64,000 nt of DNA from Epiperipatus broadwayi (taxonomy: Eukaryota; Onychophora; Udeonychophora; Euonychophora; Peripatidae). The translations under genes were made by a program, and so were the position numbers. Positions 1 to 12,423 of the stretch are shown here, piece by piece; the first letter of the stretch is position 1, and each line of letters begins with the position of its first letter. The notes under the pieces were generated by a model. That model saw only the letters and a list, made by a program, of their open reading frames with translations, was not told the origin of the DNA and searched no databases. Location: assembly GCA_028023455.1 (NCBI GenBank), contig JAQFVV010000022.1, forward strand, positions 10,619,100 through 10,683,099. The letters are read 5' to 3'.

Positions 1-187
1 AGTAAGAAAGTAGATTTAAAGATAAATGCTTTAAAAAAAAGCTAAAATAATGTTCAAAGTTTAATAACAATTGTAAATTAGAAGAAACTAATAGCTACAA
101 AAAATTAAGTAAGATTATTAATATAGATGGAAACATAGTGGATGAAGTTAATTATATAATTAAACTTGAATGAAGTGCTTTTGCTAG
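1..187 (+). mobile_element. RTE-type LINE remnant, copy 1 (first part)
   Basis: Decayed 3' part of a reverse transcriptase of the RTE/BovB kind. Conceptual translation gives pieces such as LEETNSYKKL, IDGNIVDE and SAFARNN, which recur in the RTE copies at about 20.8 kb, 41.2 kb and, on the minus strand, 46.9-47.1 kb. Stops and frame changes are frequent, so it is non-functional. The element is cut by foreign sequence from about 188 and resumes near 1123. The 5' part lies outside the window. Confidence 0.7.
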
Positions 188-1122
188 AAATAATAATAAA
201 AGGCAATATGCATATCACCAGCAATTTCTTTTTTCTCTCAGCACATTTTTGCTGCTTAATTTAAGCGTTAGTAACCAATAGATGCCTTCTATCTGATATT
301 GGGAATAGTGCACCTAGATCTTTTGGATTTAAAGCATTTTTCCTATAATAGGTTTTTTTTTTTATTTTTTTAATTGCTAACAAACTACTAGTCCAAATTG
401 AAAAAAACCTGTTAATGGTTTCAATCCAAGTCAAAACCAGTTCAGAATCTATATATTATGATGCCTTAGTTTTTTAATAACTATAGTTACTTTTATACCT
501 TGTCCAGGATTGTTATAAAAACAATAAGAATTTATATGATCTCTGATTATATCATGCTTTTCTGTAGCAAATTCCTTTTCTTTCATCATGTTTTAGTTAC
601 TTAACACAAGTTTTTCTAACCAATTGATACAAGGTGGTAGAGCTTATTAAGTCCTTATTATTGCTTGTCCAATCCAATATCTCCTAACTAATTTTTACCA
701 TATGACTTTGATCAATAAGGAGTTATTGGATCTAGGATCATTGCACCTGAACAACATGATTTTAGAAGGGATCATGTGAGATCTTTTTGGGTTTACATCA
801 ATTCTGACTATAATAAAGATCATTATAGCTTTTAAAAACCAAACTCATCATAATATAAGTTGTTTTTGGCTTCAATTGAAAACCTTAACCCAGGTGCATT
901 CGATCCAAAAGATTTAGATGCATTGCTTCCATATCCAAAAGCTCCTTATTGATTAAAGCCATAAGTTAAAAATGAATCCGGAAATATTGGATCACAGATG
1001 GGGATTTAATAAATACTATCATCTTGCATTTATTGATTACTGAAACTTTCATTAGATAGCAAAAATGTGATGAGAGAAAAAACAATTTTCTGCAGAACAT
1101 TATGGTGTGAGCAGGGATCATG
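188..1122. other. AT-rich insert splitting RTE copy 1
   Basis: About 935 bp that interrupt the RTE remnant between its SAFARNN region and the following KYAYLF-like region, judged against the undivided RTE copy at 20.9 kb. No coding potential is visible. It holds the inverted repeat at 674-990. Positions 395-560 resemble 35850-36010, so it also contains an unnamed dispersed repeat. The ends were placed by comparison with another RTE copy and may be off by 10-20 bp. Confidence 0.45.
674..990. repeat. Imperfect inverted repeat
   Basis: The left arm at 674-749 (starts CCAATATCTCC, contains GATCAATAAGGAG, ends GCACCTG) is an imperfect reverse complement of the right arm at 891-990 (starts CAGGTGCATT, contains CTCCTTATTGATTAAAG, ends GAAATATTGG). 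The right arm carries about 25 extra bases. The spacer is about 140 bp. It looks like a decayed foldback or MITE-type element; the superfamily is unknown. Confidence 0.5.
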
Positions 1123-1600
1123 TGACATATTATTGGAAATATGCTTATTTATTTTGAAAGAAAAGTTTTTAATACATATGTTTTGCCAGTCCTTGCATAT
1201 GGATCTGAGACTTTAACAACAGAAAAGAACTACAGAAACTTCAAACTACTCAACAAAGAATGGAAAGATGTATGTTGAGAATAATTAAAAAAAAGAAATG
1301 AGAGCAAAATACATAGTTAAGAGAATAAACAACTATCATTTAAAAGAATTAAGAGCTTAAATCTGGACTGGATATATTGCTAGAAGAAATAATATTAATG
1401 GTCTACTTTGAAATCATAAACTGGATCCAAAGAGATTGTAAAAGACCTAAAAAGAGATTTTATGTTTGGTGGATGTATGAAGTATGGACGTTTATTGGTA
1501 TGATGTGAAGAAAAAAAGAGACTGTGGATTGGAAAAATCGAATTAAACTTAAACTATCCTATGGTTGATTGATAACAATTGAAAATGATGATTGGATAAT
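1123..1600 (+). mobile_element. RTE-type LINE remnant, copy 1 (second part)
   Basis: Continuation of the RTE remnant after the insert. Pieces such as VLPVLAYGSET, LNKEW and KDLKRDF follow the usual order of the C-terminal part of RTE ORF2 (thumb, then the basic tail). It aligns by eye with 20930-21500, 33170-33575, 41340-41760 and, on the other strand, 46565-46960. Many stops are present. No poly(A) tail was recognised. Confidence 0.7.
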
Positions 1601-2668
1601 TAGCTAATGTGTCCATAAGCCAGCTATCTAAAAAAGAAATGCCAAGTTTGATTAGAGCCTAAATTTTTAATTTTACCTGATCTGGATTTGAATTCGGATC
1701 AGAGAGCATGGAGGAGGATGTGGTACTGTTTTAACCAAAAGCCGTTTAACACTGATTATAATATATTTAAAATTTGATATACAGTATTTATAAAATATTG
1801 ATTACTCATTAGTCATTAAAGTACAAATAATTTTTTTTTTAAAAAGTCACATAAATTTATTTTATGATCTTCATTTTTCCATTATTATCAAACTATCAAA
1901 TCTGTGCTGCATAAATAAGGAAGTCAGGGTAGGGGAGTTATAAAAAAAGAATCTATTACCCTTTGTCTTCATTTTACGTTTGTATGTATTTATATTCCCA
2001 TTAAACAGCAGTCTGGCTATAATTTGCATAATACATGTAACATAAAGTTTCAGCTGATTAGTTTGTAATAAAATCAATTTAATAAATGTTACAATTATGC
2101 TAATTAGTTGCCTGTCATGTGATTATTTAATAACTATTTTTTTTTTCACGGCAATTATAATATTAGTTTATTTCATTATTGTACTGACTGGAAGGCCGTT
2201 GCCAATTTTTTTCTCACCCTTATTAGTCATATGACTTACGTAGGATTTTTTCAGCGAGGTACTGTATACATTTTCACAAAGTTGAAATATGTGATTAATT
2301 GACGGAGAGAATTAAAAAAAAATGCTCAGTTAAACAATATTTGAATTTGGAGTCAGACACATAAAAAAATCATCCAATATATCTCGATTTACAGCTTAGA
2401 CATTATGATTCAGTTCGGAGTAATATTTATAAATTGTTTGGGTTTAAACTTATATAGAGAATAGTGCATTTCGGGTTGATTTTTAAAAAATAAATATTCA
2501 CTATTCGTTTGTCCACAGACTTTTTTTTTTTAAGACCTAATATAAAAATTCACATTTACTGCTGAGTTCTTTGCTCAAAAATGTATTTGGATTAAATAAA
2601 AATATTTGTTAAAAATTGAAAAGTAATTTTAATAGTATACAAATAAGTGAAAATATTATCCTGAGTGA
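1601..2668. other. Intron, nothing recognised
   Basis: AT-rich sequence with A and T runs. The only open frames are short and of low complexity. I see no exon, RNA gene or defined repeat. Confidence 0.6.
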
Positions 2669-2760
2669 TTTAGTGCAGTGATAGAATATCAAAGTTTGAA
2701 ACTTAAAGCGGATCATGAATTGTGGCACCAGCTCTGTCACTTCTGGTGTTTTAGCACTAA
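2669..2760 (+). repeat. tRNA-like SINE (TTTAGTGCAGTG family)
   Basis: Starts TTTAGTGCAGTGATAGAAT. The segment TAGTGCAGTG fits an RNA polymerase III A box (TRGYNNARNGG). A second, shorter start (TTTTAGCACTAAACTATTC) follows about 80 bp later and then a T run. Related copies lie at 2884-2960, 38677-38840 and, on the minus strand, 63040-63295. The B box is degenerate here. A decayed dimeric tRNA-derived SINE is the best reading. Confidence 0.5.
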
Positions 2761-2883
2761 ACTATTCGATTTTTTTTTTTTTTTGTAGTGAAAAATATTT
2801 GTACTTATAAAAAATGAAATGTTAAAGCAATTCTCGTTTTTCATTTTTTTAAGGACTTTTTATAGCTATATGCTCTTGTTGAT

Positions 2884-2960
2884 TAATGTAGTGGTGGCGT
2901 GCAGACTCTAGAGATCGAAGTCTAGGGATTGCGGCCAATCCTGTCGCATCCAGTGCCTGG
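2884..2960 (+). repeat. tRNA-like SINE, second copy
   Basis: TAATGTAGTGGTGG followed by GCAGACTCTAGAGATCGAAG and GGATTGCGGCCAATCC. It matches the composite seen in the other copies (TTTAGTGCAGTGGTAGAATGGCAGATTCTAGAATTCA). GCGGCCAATCC lies where a B box would be but is diverged. It sits about 200 bp from the previous copy on the same strand. Confidence 0.45.
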
Positions 2961-5900
2961 ACTTCTTATGAATCCTGAAGCTAAACGTCATTTGATTACT
3001 TTTGACTTGCATAAATAAATTAATAAGTTTGTTTTTATTTATATGTGGTGCTATGCTCATAAAATGATGTTTGGGGTATGGAGAATAACAACTCTTCACA
3101 TTATACAGGGATTTATTAATTTTATTCACAGTCAGAAATCGATGCATACATCTTTGTTCATACAGCTTCATATGCTATTTTTATAATGAAGTGTGTATCA
3201 AATGACAACTCTTTTCTACCTATTTTTTTCCACTGATAGTTGTAAAATAAACCAATATTTAATTATTCTACTCCAAAGTAAAGATTTTTCTTGCAGGTAT
3301 TTCTTAAGGAATAGTGAAAAAGAAAGCATTATTTATTAATCTTGTCACCAACTTCTGAGTAGTGAGGTTTTGACTGTTTTTTATACTTATTACCCTTTAG
3401 CTCAAACTTTTTGTAATTTAAAAAAAAAACCATCCAATTTTTACTGTATATAGATTTGAGCCTCGACTTGTGATGATGGTAAACACATGCTTAATCAGTT
3501 TTTCAACATTCTTCAAATATCTGTATACCTATATGTACAATATAAATATACAACAAATATGGCAATGAATGAAAAGTAGTATTCATTTTTAAAAAAATTT
3601 CTGAATACATTTTTGCATATAATAATCAGTTTGAAATACAATAGAATATAAAATGACTAATCGGCAGTTATATAATATTTAAAATGGCTACTCTGTAATC
3701 AATAAGTCTTTCTCCCCTACTGAGATTTTTTTCCCCCATACCATTTAATAAAAGACACTTCTTCAGTTCAAATATATTATCCTCATATCATCATCTGGAA
3801 TTAAGTAAAAAATCTCTTATTTGTTTTGTTTTCTTCATTTATATATATATGTTTCTTTCTTCTCCATACAACTTATTCTCATCCATTTTCAACATCTTGC
3901 ATTCAAAAATAAGCATTTAGTATTTTATCTTATGCCATTTTACTTTATTTTCTTGCATCCAAATAATGATATGTCTTTCAGTATTCTACATACTTTTATA
4001 TTTTTTTATATAACTTTTTTTTTCATATTTGTTTTCTATATGGATCTGTAATATAACTTTTTTATTCATGTATCCTTTTATATAAATATATAAACATAAT
4101 ATACACATTTTAAATACTATTTTTATTCATATTTTCAAATATATATATATATATTGTAGCCTTCCAAACATTTATAAGTCACCTGCTATTAAAATATGTA
4201 ATTACTGATTTAGCAACAGGCTGATATAGTTAGATAGGCACTTATACTTGAATTCAAAATCTTATAGAGTGTTTAAGAATTCAAACTGTTAATATGAATA
4301 ATGTAATGCGAATAGAAAGTGAGTTTTGATTATAGAGCAAAAACCTGTACATCCTATTGATAAAAAACTAATAGCCTGAAGTAAATATGGAAATCAGTTT
4401 AGTGCTATCAACTGATATCCATATATGCTTAACTGGGTTATTAGCAAAAAAGTCTTCCTAATACAGATTAATGAAAACTAAAATCTTATTATTATTTCAA
4501 GGAATCACTTGACTCTTTATCAGTTAAACTTTTAATTTCTTTTAATATTATCAGTTGAAATTATTAGCTTATTATAAATGCATTAATGTAAACATTTCAT
4601 ATTTATCTTTCTCAATATATTAAATTTAGTCACACTCCATGCTTCATACCATCATATTTAATTTTTGAGATAATACATTTTACATGGAGATTCAAAGTAA
4701 TCTGTTTCACATGGATATTCAAAGCATTTTAAAAATTTATAATTTTTTTTGCATATTAATTGGAACTTTATTTAACTGAAGCACTTTCTTCTCCATTTTA
4801 AAATGATTAATTTTAGCTGTGAGATTAAAATATTTACTATTGTTCAATAGTTAGTTATTGCAGTAATTATCAAGAAAGAATTCTTTTTTTCTTTTGCTTA
4901 ACTAAAAAAAGAAAAAAAGAATTATGAGAAAGGAAATATTGTATTATTATTAGTGTTTAGATTTCTTTTGAAGTATTATTAATTTGCTTTAATTAGATTG
5001 ATTACTACAATTAAATTATTAAAAAAAATCTAATTGACATTCCAATATCATGTTTATTTAAATGTATAATGATTTATTTAATTGTATAATATAATAATGT
5101 CTGAATTTTTATAAAGCCTGTAGATGTAGAGAAACAGTTTAAGTCCTAAAGGTTTTTTAGTCATTCTTAACACGGTAAAATAAATAAATAACTTATATTC
5201 TTAATTGACATATGACCTCCTAAGCAACAAGCATGATTATTATCAGTGTTATTGGATTACATCAATATCATGACTACTTCTGGTGACTCCATTGTCCAAA
5301 TTCCCAACTCAGTTTTGCTCTCAACAAATGTGGTCAAGTCATTGGGTCTCCTATCTTTTTTCCCATATATGTTAATTTAGTATTCCCATCTTTTTTTTCA
5401 TGATTCTTAATAACAGAAATACAAACTATTTCTCTATAGTTTTTTTTTTGTATAGTATCATTAATCACATTCCACCTATGTCCATGAGTATCCAATTCTG
5501 AGTCTTAAAAATGTTGTTCTTCTTTAGTCTAAAGCAATTCATTATTATGATCTTAATCTGGCTACCTGTCTCTCTTTGGAAGTCTTATTAATACTGATGA
5601 TTACATTAATACATCTCTGTTAATCAGAGCATGGACGCATTTTCATTAAGCTAGTCATTAACTTGCACATTAATATATCCAAAATTATTAGATTAAATTA
5701 TATAGGTGTAACACAATGTAAAATAAACTTGTAAATTTTAACATAATGGAACCTATCTAGCAAAATATATATGAATTCATGTTGCAGGTAGATTTTTTCT
5801 CAATATTTACTAATCATATCAATTATTTATCAATAAGGATAGTTTAGAAATAATTAGATTTTATTTGAAGTTGGTTGAATTTGTGCTTTACCATAAGTTC

Positions 5901-7849
5901 CATATTCTAATTTTAATGGGTGCTATAACAGTGGAAGTTATTTATTTACAAGAAAAAAAATGCAAAGCAATAAAAGTAATCTGTAATAAATTAAATGCTG
6001 GCAATAAGTATGCCAAAACTTAGTTACAAATTATCATTAATCTCCCACAGTAAATATTTCTAACATCAGCCAAAAATATAAGGAATAAGTCTCAATCCTG
6101 ATTATGCCTTTGAATTTTTCAACACAAATGATCAATATATGCAAAAGTTCTCAAGTTATATCATTTTACATTTGAAAACCATCCAAGAACATTCAGTGAA
6201 CAGTGTATGGGCTTTTGTCTTTGGGTCTGCAGAGAATTCTTGGTGATTTGCAATAGAATGCTAGAATAGTATTGCATTTAAATTCACTATAAGCTAACCA
6301 CTTATTTGTGTATCGTATTGAGCCAAACTTGCACTTACTTTTTGTAATAGGGAATAAATTGGATGTTTCTTGGTGTTATATGTAATTCAAAGCAAACATT
6401 CATGATTTATTTATTGTAACTTCAAGTCTTCTGTTGTTGGTTATCTGCATATTGTCATCTTCTAATCAACAGGGTCAATCACCTATTAATATTTTTTCAT
6501 AATTGTACAGCCAAAAAAATTTGATTTCATCTATTTGAATGAAAACTTATATCAGTCTTTAGCATTTGGCATATTTTTTGGTAAGGGTGTAGCCACAAAT
6601 ACTTCTCTATAAATGTTGAATTAATTTATGATAATTTTTAAGTCTTTTTTTTTTTTGATGCAGATCATCTTTGTGGATGTCTCCAGAATGAAAAAAATGT
6701 AATGGTTCTAAAATGTGTAAATTGAGATTGCAATTAATTTTCTTTGTCAAATTAATATAACGGCAGGAAGCACTTCCATTTTCACCAAATGAGTCACTTA
6801 AACATTTTTTTACATGGATAATGTATAAGTGGGATAAATTTTTTTAAAAGCTTGGGAGTTTTTGCCCTTTTTACATGGGAAATATATCCCCAGCAATCAC
6901 ATGACCTCATATTCATTGACTTTTCCAACAGATTATATTGGTGCAAAAGTCCTAATGCACTCTTTTCATTCAGTATCACTTCATAATAAAATTTCTTAGG
7001 CAACATTTTCATGCATTAAGTTATAAACCAAAGGCTGTGAAAATTAATAATTAATAAAGTAAATATTATGATAATTAACAAAGTGTTTTGGAAAAGTAAA
7101 TAAGTATAATTTCACTAATATCATCTAATGATGCAGCACTACTTTGTGGTAAAACATAAATTATATAGTACAGCAGATAGTAAACTATAAAATTTACAAT
7201 AGACCACGTACTAGACACTTTTATTTAATCTCAAATACAGACATAAAATTTATTAAGCTTTTAATTTTCTCATATCTACAATATTCTTTACCTAGACACT
7301 GCGAAGTTTCATTTTTTAATCTTTCACTTTTTATATTTCAATTATAAAGTGTAAGAAAAAAAACACACCAACATTGACTCTTCATTGAAGAATATTCCAA
7401 CTAGGGAGTAAAAGTAAATTTTATAACATCTGAATATCTAATAATAAACCAATAGATATATAAGTTGTATATGACAAAATTAAAGCTTGTGTCTCTTTCA
7501 AATAATTGGATTAAGACAGTAGTAATGTGATATGTATGTGTATGTTTAAATGCACATACATATATAAGTATAAACTTATATAGAGAAAAAGTAATAAAGT
7601 AAAGAATTTTAAAAGACTTATTCTTTTAAAATTAGTAAGTAAAAGATTTATAACTTTAAGATTAGAAAAAGGTTATTTTCAGTAATGAATACCAGTTTAA
7701 TTAAAGAGACTAGAATACGTCCTTAATGAAATAAAACAATTAAAGGAATTTGAATTAGATTTCCTTTATAAGATAAACGATAAACTATAAAAGTAACTCA
7801 TTAATTAAAGTCAGAAAGATAACGATGTAAATTCTTATATGGAGATTAA
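2961..7849. other. Long AT-rich intron, nothing firmly recognised
   Basis: Nearly 5 kb of AT-rich sequence with homopolymer runs and an (AT)n tract near 4140-4155. No exon with Ig or other domain coding was found on either strand. On the minus strand, 5500-5640 has scraps that could derive from a retroelement endonuclease (HGHRWNV-like), but too little to name. The open frames at 3821-4051 and 6794-7012 are low-complexity or lysine/asparagine-rich and unsupported. Confidence 0.6.
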
Positions 7850-8231
7850 AATGAATCACCTGAGCGGATGGACAGGGTACTAGCCAATCAACTTCAGGGA
7901 TTGAACAATGAATGCCTCAGTATTAATTTGATGAACAAGAGGACACTTGATTCTTGGAGCTTCACCTGTGCAGAAGGACACATATAATGGAGCAGATAAT
8001 CTCCCATGCACAGTGACTTCAAGTGTGGAGGATTGGCCTCTGAGCATGGGAACAGCCAGCTAGGACTCTTACAGGTTGTACTAATCTAAATTATTATTTA
8101 TGTATGCCTTTGAGTCTTATTATGTTAAATGATGCTATTGAGGATTGTATGTTAAATTGTCTAAATATTAACTGTTAGTAAAAATTTGTACTCGTGGGAA
8201 GTGCACTCTTAGATCAGCTAGACATAGCAAT
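7850..8231 (+). other. Putative 5' LTR and leader of the gypsy element
   Basis: Lies directly upstream of the probable primer-binding site and of the gag remnant. It is more mixed in composition than its surroundings. The start is a guess because no second LTR was found for comparison; the 3' end of the element is lost or unrecognised. Treat the left limit as unknown. Confidence 0.3.
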
Positions 8232-8260
8232 TGGTGCAGTCACAGTCTTGATTCGAACCA
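8232..8260 (+). promoter_or_regulatory. Probable tRNA primer-binding site
   Basis: Begins TGGTGCAGTC, complementary to a tRNA 3' end (GACTGCACCA). It is followed at the proper side by ATTCGAACC, the complement of a T-loop GGTTCGAAT. From memory, Ty3/gypsy elements of the Mag type use a serine-tRNA site starting TGGCGCAGTC, one base different. The spacing to the T-loop complement is about 3 bases longer than in a normal tRNA, so mutation or a different primer is possible. Confidence 0.45.
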
Positions 8261-8312
8261 TTAATTAAAATAATGGTTAAATGTAGGTACTAGGCAATGC
8301 AAGTAGCAATCT

Positions 8313-8985
8313 GTGAATTTGACATCAGTGAGGAAAGTGGCTGGCCTGTACATTCAGCATGTGGAAAAATACTTATTCATTAATAAAGTTAAAGATGATA
8401 AGTATAAGATTGCTTCATTATTATGCTTTACTGGGAAAGGAGTTATTGAGATAGCCAATAGGCTCACCGAACCTCTAACTCCTGAAGATTGTACCTACAA
8501 CCAGGAAACCCCAATTCTGTAGACATGTTGCTAGACTGCAATTCAGAGCTCGGAACCAAGGTTGAGATGAAAGTATAAACGATTATGATAGTGCTCTTCA
8601 TAATCTAGCAAAAAATTTGTATCTATGGATCTTTCTTAGATGAAGCCCTGCTGGAACAATTTCTTACTGGTATGTGTAATGATAATTTATGGCAACAATT
8701 ATTGGCTGTTAATGATTTAGATTATATAGAGTCTATAAAACATGGGATAGCTTATGAACTCATGCTTGATCAATCCAAAAATTTGCTGAGTTCAAGCAAA
8801 TCACTGTAAAGAAAAAATTGTCTAAGAGTAGGAGAATAGTCGTAACTGTAAAAACCCATTTATATGTTTTTACTGTTGGAAAAAGGGCCACAAAGCTAGC
8901 AATTGTTTTCATAACAAGAATGCTGCAATAATTGTAAAAAAAAGAGCTCACATGGAAAAAATGTTTAAAGAAAAACATATTGATC
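8313..8985 (+). pseudogene. Ty3/gypsy gag remnant with zinc knuckle
   Basis: Capsid-type Gag of an LTR retrotransposon, which would package element RNA in the cytoplasm. The first stretch (8313-8522) has the pattern VEKYLFINKVKDDKYKIA..LLCFTGKG, like the start of gypsy capsid domains. Further pieces in other frames (DYDSALHNLAKN, EALLEQFLTGMCNDNLW) follow the expected order. Near 8855-8905 there is a zinc knuckle, CFYCWKKGHKASNC, fitting CX2CX4HX4C. At least three frame changes and several stops break it. It is followed by the protease and reverse-transcriptase remnant. Confidence 0.8.
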
Positions 8986-9049
8986 CCAACAGGGGAAGTA
9001 ATAATTATAAACGTTCATATCAGGGTTAGGTAAGTCAATCAGCCCATAT

Positions 9050-10670
9050 CTATGGAGGTAGACAGGGGTAGCACTGTATTATTAATATCAGTCTGTGATT
9101 GGACTACTGTAATCTCTATGAGTAAAAAAATCCTTAAACTAGAAAAAAACTGACCTTAAAGGGTTAAACATAAACGGCAATGCGGTCAAAATTAAACTTG
9201 CTGTTCAGATCCCCATAAGTGGAATGGAGGGAAAAGTGATAGACTAACGTTTATACATAGTTTATACTCCAATAACATCCCCAATCGGGCATCAATGGTT
9301 TAGGAAATTGGGATTTAAACTCACATGTGTGAAAAGGATCGAAATGGAAAATGAAATGCGAATGAAATTTCCTAGCTTATTTAATGGGGAACCTGGTATT
9401 ATTAAAATGACTCCTGTATTGATAGAGTTAAACACTGATACTCTATCTATAAAATGCAAATCACAGAAAGTTTCATTTGCACAAAAAGAGAAAGTCGAAA
9501 AGAAAATCGACGACTTAGTTAAGAAGAGGACGTTACAACCAACCAAAAATTCTGATTGGGTTACCAACCAAAAATTCTGATTGAGTTACACCATTGGTAA
9601 TTATAACTAAACACAATGGGGAAATTTGTTTATGTGGCACAATAAACAAGGTGATCAGTAAATTTGTGTACCCGGTTCCTAATGCCAGGGAAATAATAGT
9701 ATCTTTCCAGAGATTAAATTTTTTTGCTAACTCGGATCTTAATGCTGCTTTCCATAAGATACCAGTTAAAGAATAGACAGTTGGAATATTAACACTAACC
9801 GCTCATGTAGGGTTATATAAATGTATGAGACACTCATTTGGAATAACATCGACCCCTAGTATCTTTCAATCAAAAATTGAAACCCTCCTTAATGGATTAG
9901 AGAACATTATTCCATATTTCGATAACATTCTGATTACAGCTATGACTGAAAATGAACTTAAATATGTCTACAGAAAGTCTGCAAAAAACTGGATGAAGTT
10001 GGGGCTAAACTTAATACCTAAAAGTGCATATGGAAAGTGAGCAAAATCAAGTTCTTAGGTCACATTATATCTAAAAATGGCACATCTCCTGCTTCTGAAA
10101 AAACTAAAGCAGTTGCAGAAGTGCAGAAACCTAACAATGTGAAAAAACCTCAAGCCTTCCTGGGTCTGGTTAATTACTTTGAAAATTTCTTAGAAGAAAA
10201 AGCCCATGTGATCAGACCATTATATGATCTTCTCAAACAGAATTGGAAATGGAAGTGGAAGAAAAAGCATTTCTACACACAAATCGCTACTTACTTCATA
10301 TAAATTATTTGTCCATTACAACAGCAAATTAGAAGTAACTGACCATGGACGCATCAGAATTCAGTGTCGGAGCAGTAAGTTCACCCTGCTCATGAAGGTA
10401 AATGATACATTAATTATGCATCATGTACTTTATCCAAAGCAGAGAAAAACTAAGTTCCATCAATACCTATATGGCTGCAGATTTATGATAGTAACTGATC
10501 ATAAACCCCTATTGGGAATATTAGGAATCAAACAAATTCCCAAACATCTGAGTCCTCGCATGTTGCATTGGCTAAACATTTTGGCAGGTTATGATTATAC
10601 ATTAGTATATAGAAAAGGAAAACAAATAGGGCATGCTGATGCTCTTTCATGTATGCCTGATCAGATTTAA
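9050..10670 (+). pseudogene. Ty3/gypsy pol remnant: protease, reverse transcriptase, RNase H
   Basis: Domains are in gypsy order. Near 9051-9110 a protease-like MEVDRGSTV has R in place of the T of the catalytic DTG/DSG triad. From 9300 to 10300 the reverse transcriptase shows VYPVPNAREI, SDLNAAFHKIPV, MRHSFGITSTPSIFQ and FLGHIISKNG. The catalytic YxDD box reads YFDN, so an active-site aspartate is lost. From 10330 to 10670 RNase H shows MDASEFSVGAV, VTDHKPLLGI and a C-terminal GHADALS. Frames are broken by stops and by a 25-bp tandem duplication (9538-9562 and 9563-9587). The element is dead. Confidence 0.85.
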
Positions 10671-10839
10671 AGATATAAAAAAGAAAAAGAAATTAATTGT
10701 ATTGATGCCTTGAAGATTTAAACCCTCAACAGCATAATAGTAGCTGCATGGACATTCATAGACTACCAATAGATGGTAAAGCAGACCAGTGAAGGATGGC
10801 CAAACAATGACCTAGTTTTCTTCTCAATAACATCAATAC

Positions 10840-11087
10840 AGATATGACAGCGAATTATACAAAATTTTTGCTCATCACGACTTTCCGGAAGTGCTTGTTT
10901 CGGATAATGGAACTGGCTTTACTTCAGCAAAGTTTGAAGATGCGATGCAAGAATGGGGGATTAAACACACTCCCCCCTACCACCTTCAATCCAATGGACT
11001 AGCCAAGAAAGTCATACAAACTTTAAAATATTCCATTAACAAAATTGGGAAAAAATAAAGTACATAAAGCAGTGCTGACTTATGTGA
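10840..11087 (+). pseudogene. Ty3/gypsy integrase, first part
   Basis: Integrase core fragment. PEVLVSDNGTGFTS contains the second catalytic aspartate, and YHLQSNGLAKK corresponds to the YHPQSNGxAER region with the usual E replaced by K. The N-terminal zinc domain was not found. The frame stops at ATGTGA (11082-11087), where a LINE in opposite orientation is inserted. It resumes after the second ATGTGA at 13016-13021. Confidence 0.8.
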
Positions 11088-11230
11088 TGTGACTTCTCCT
11101 TAAACGGAGTCAGGAATCTCTCAGCAGCTATGCCCAGAGAAACCTGTTAGCCACTTTACCTTCCCATTCCATTGTCCACCCTAAGTTTTCCCATAATCTG
11201 CTCCATCCCATTTCCATAACATAATCTTTG

Positions 11231-12394
11231 TCAACTCCAGACCTTCATATCTAAATCCCCCTTATTTTTTCCCAAACCTAGCATAAAAACCAATAACTCA
11301 CTTTCTGTATAATCACTTTGTTCATATTTAACCTTCCATAACTTCATTATTTGTACCCTTTCTGCTTCCAAACATTTACATTGAAGTAACAGATGCCTAA
11401 TATTTTCTATGTCTTCTTTACACAACTTACAGACTAAATCACCCATATTTTTCCATTTATGTGTATATTCCCTTGTTGCTAAAGATCCTGTTCGAGCCTT
11501 AAACAATAAACTACTTTCCTTACTATTATCATAAATTAACTCACAACTAATGTTCCGTTTACTTTTATATATATTTAAACTCGTTTTACTCTCCATACTA
11601 GTTCTCCATCTCTCCAACTCCCTATTCTTTATTAATGCATCTATTCTTCTATCCCACTCCTTCCCACTATAACACTCAACAATCCTCCTAACACAATCAT
11701 CCCATCTTTTGTACAAGTATACTGACATAACTTCTTTATCCAAATCTTCTGCATACTGCATTACCTTTCTCACCCATCTTGTTGGCTGCTCTTTACTTGT
11801 AACCCAATTAAATACTATTTTGGCTATTCTTTTATTATCCATGAACTGCAATCTACCGAACATTTTCAATTTGCTTTTTGCATCCCTCATATAAAAACTT
11901 GACCATCCCATTTCTCCTTGAATTGCCTCTTTTGCTGTCCATACCTCAGCATCTAATGCATGTCTTCCTACTTCCCTTTGTACTTTTTCTAAGCAATCTA
12001 ATACCCCTTTACTAACACATAATGCATCATTGCCGTATGTTAACCCTGCTACTGCCACTCCCTTCCATACAATTCTAGTTACATCATATTTATTATATGA
12101 AAACAGTGTTAATTTCTTTATCAATCCCTTTCTTTTCTTTGCTTCATTTATCAATTTTTTCTCCCATTCATCCAAGCAATTTTTCTTATTACTCAAGATG
12201 ATTCCCAAATAACTATATCTATTCACCACACTTAACTTTATATCCCCCAATAAGAAATCTTTGTCTTCTCTTTCCCCAGTATTCACTATCATTATATTTG
12301 ATTTTTCTTCACTAAGTTTAATCCCCATATCCCTACCCACCGTTGCGCATGTCCTCAGCATAACTTCCATATCTTCTCTTCTTTCTGCACACAA
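11231..12394 (-). pseudogene. LINE copy A: reverse transcriptase end and C-terminal domain
   Basis: 387 codons without a stop. It begins just after FADD with CAERREDMEVML, followed by SYLGIILSNKK, a thumb region (VAVAGLTYGNDALCVSKG) and a C-terminal Cys-His motif (CKLCKEDIENIRHLLLQC, pattern CX2C...HX4C) typical of I/Jockey/R1-group ORF2 ends. The counterpart in copy C is 422 codons. The downstream untranslated region is short. Confidence 0.85.
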
Positions 12395-12423
12395 AAAGAC
12401 ATCATCCGCAAAAAAAGTCCGGA

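Noticed and set aside
3821-4051. 76-codon hydrophobic frame as a membrane protein
   Set aside because: Phenylalanine- and isoleucine-rich translation is the expected product of T-rich DNA.
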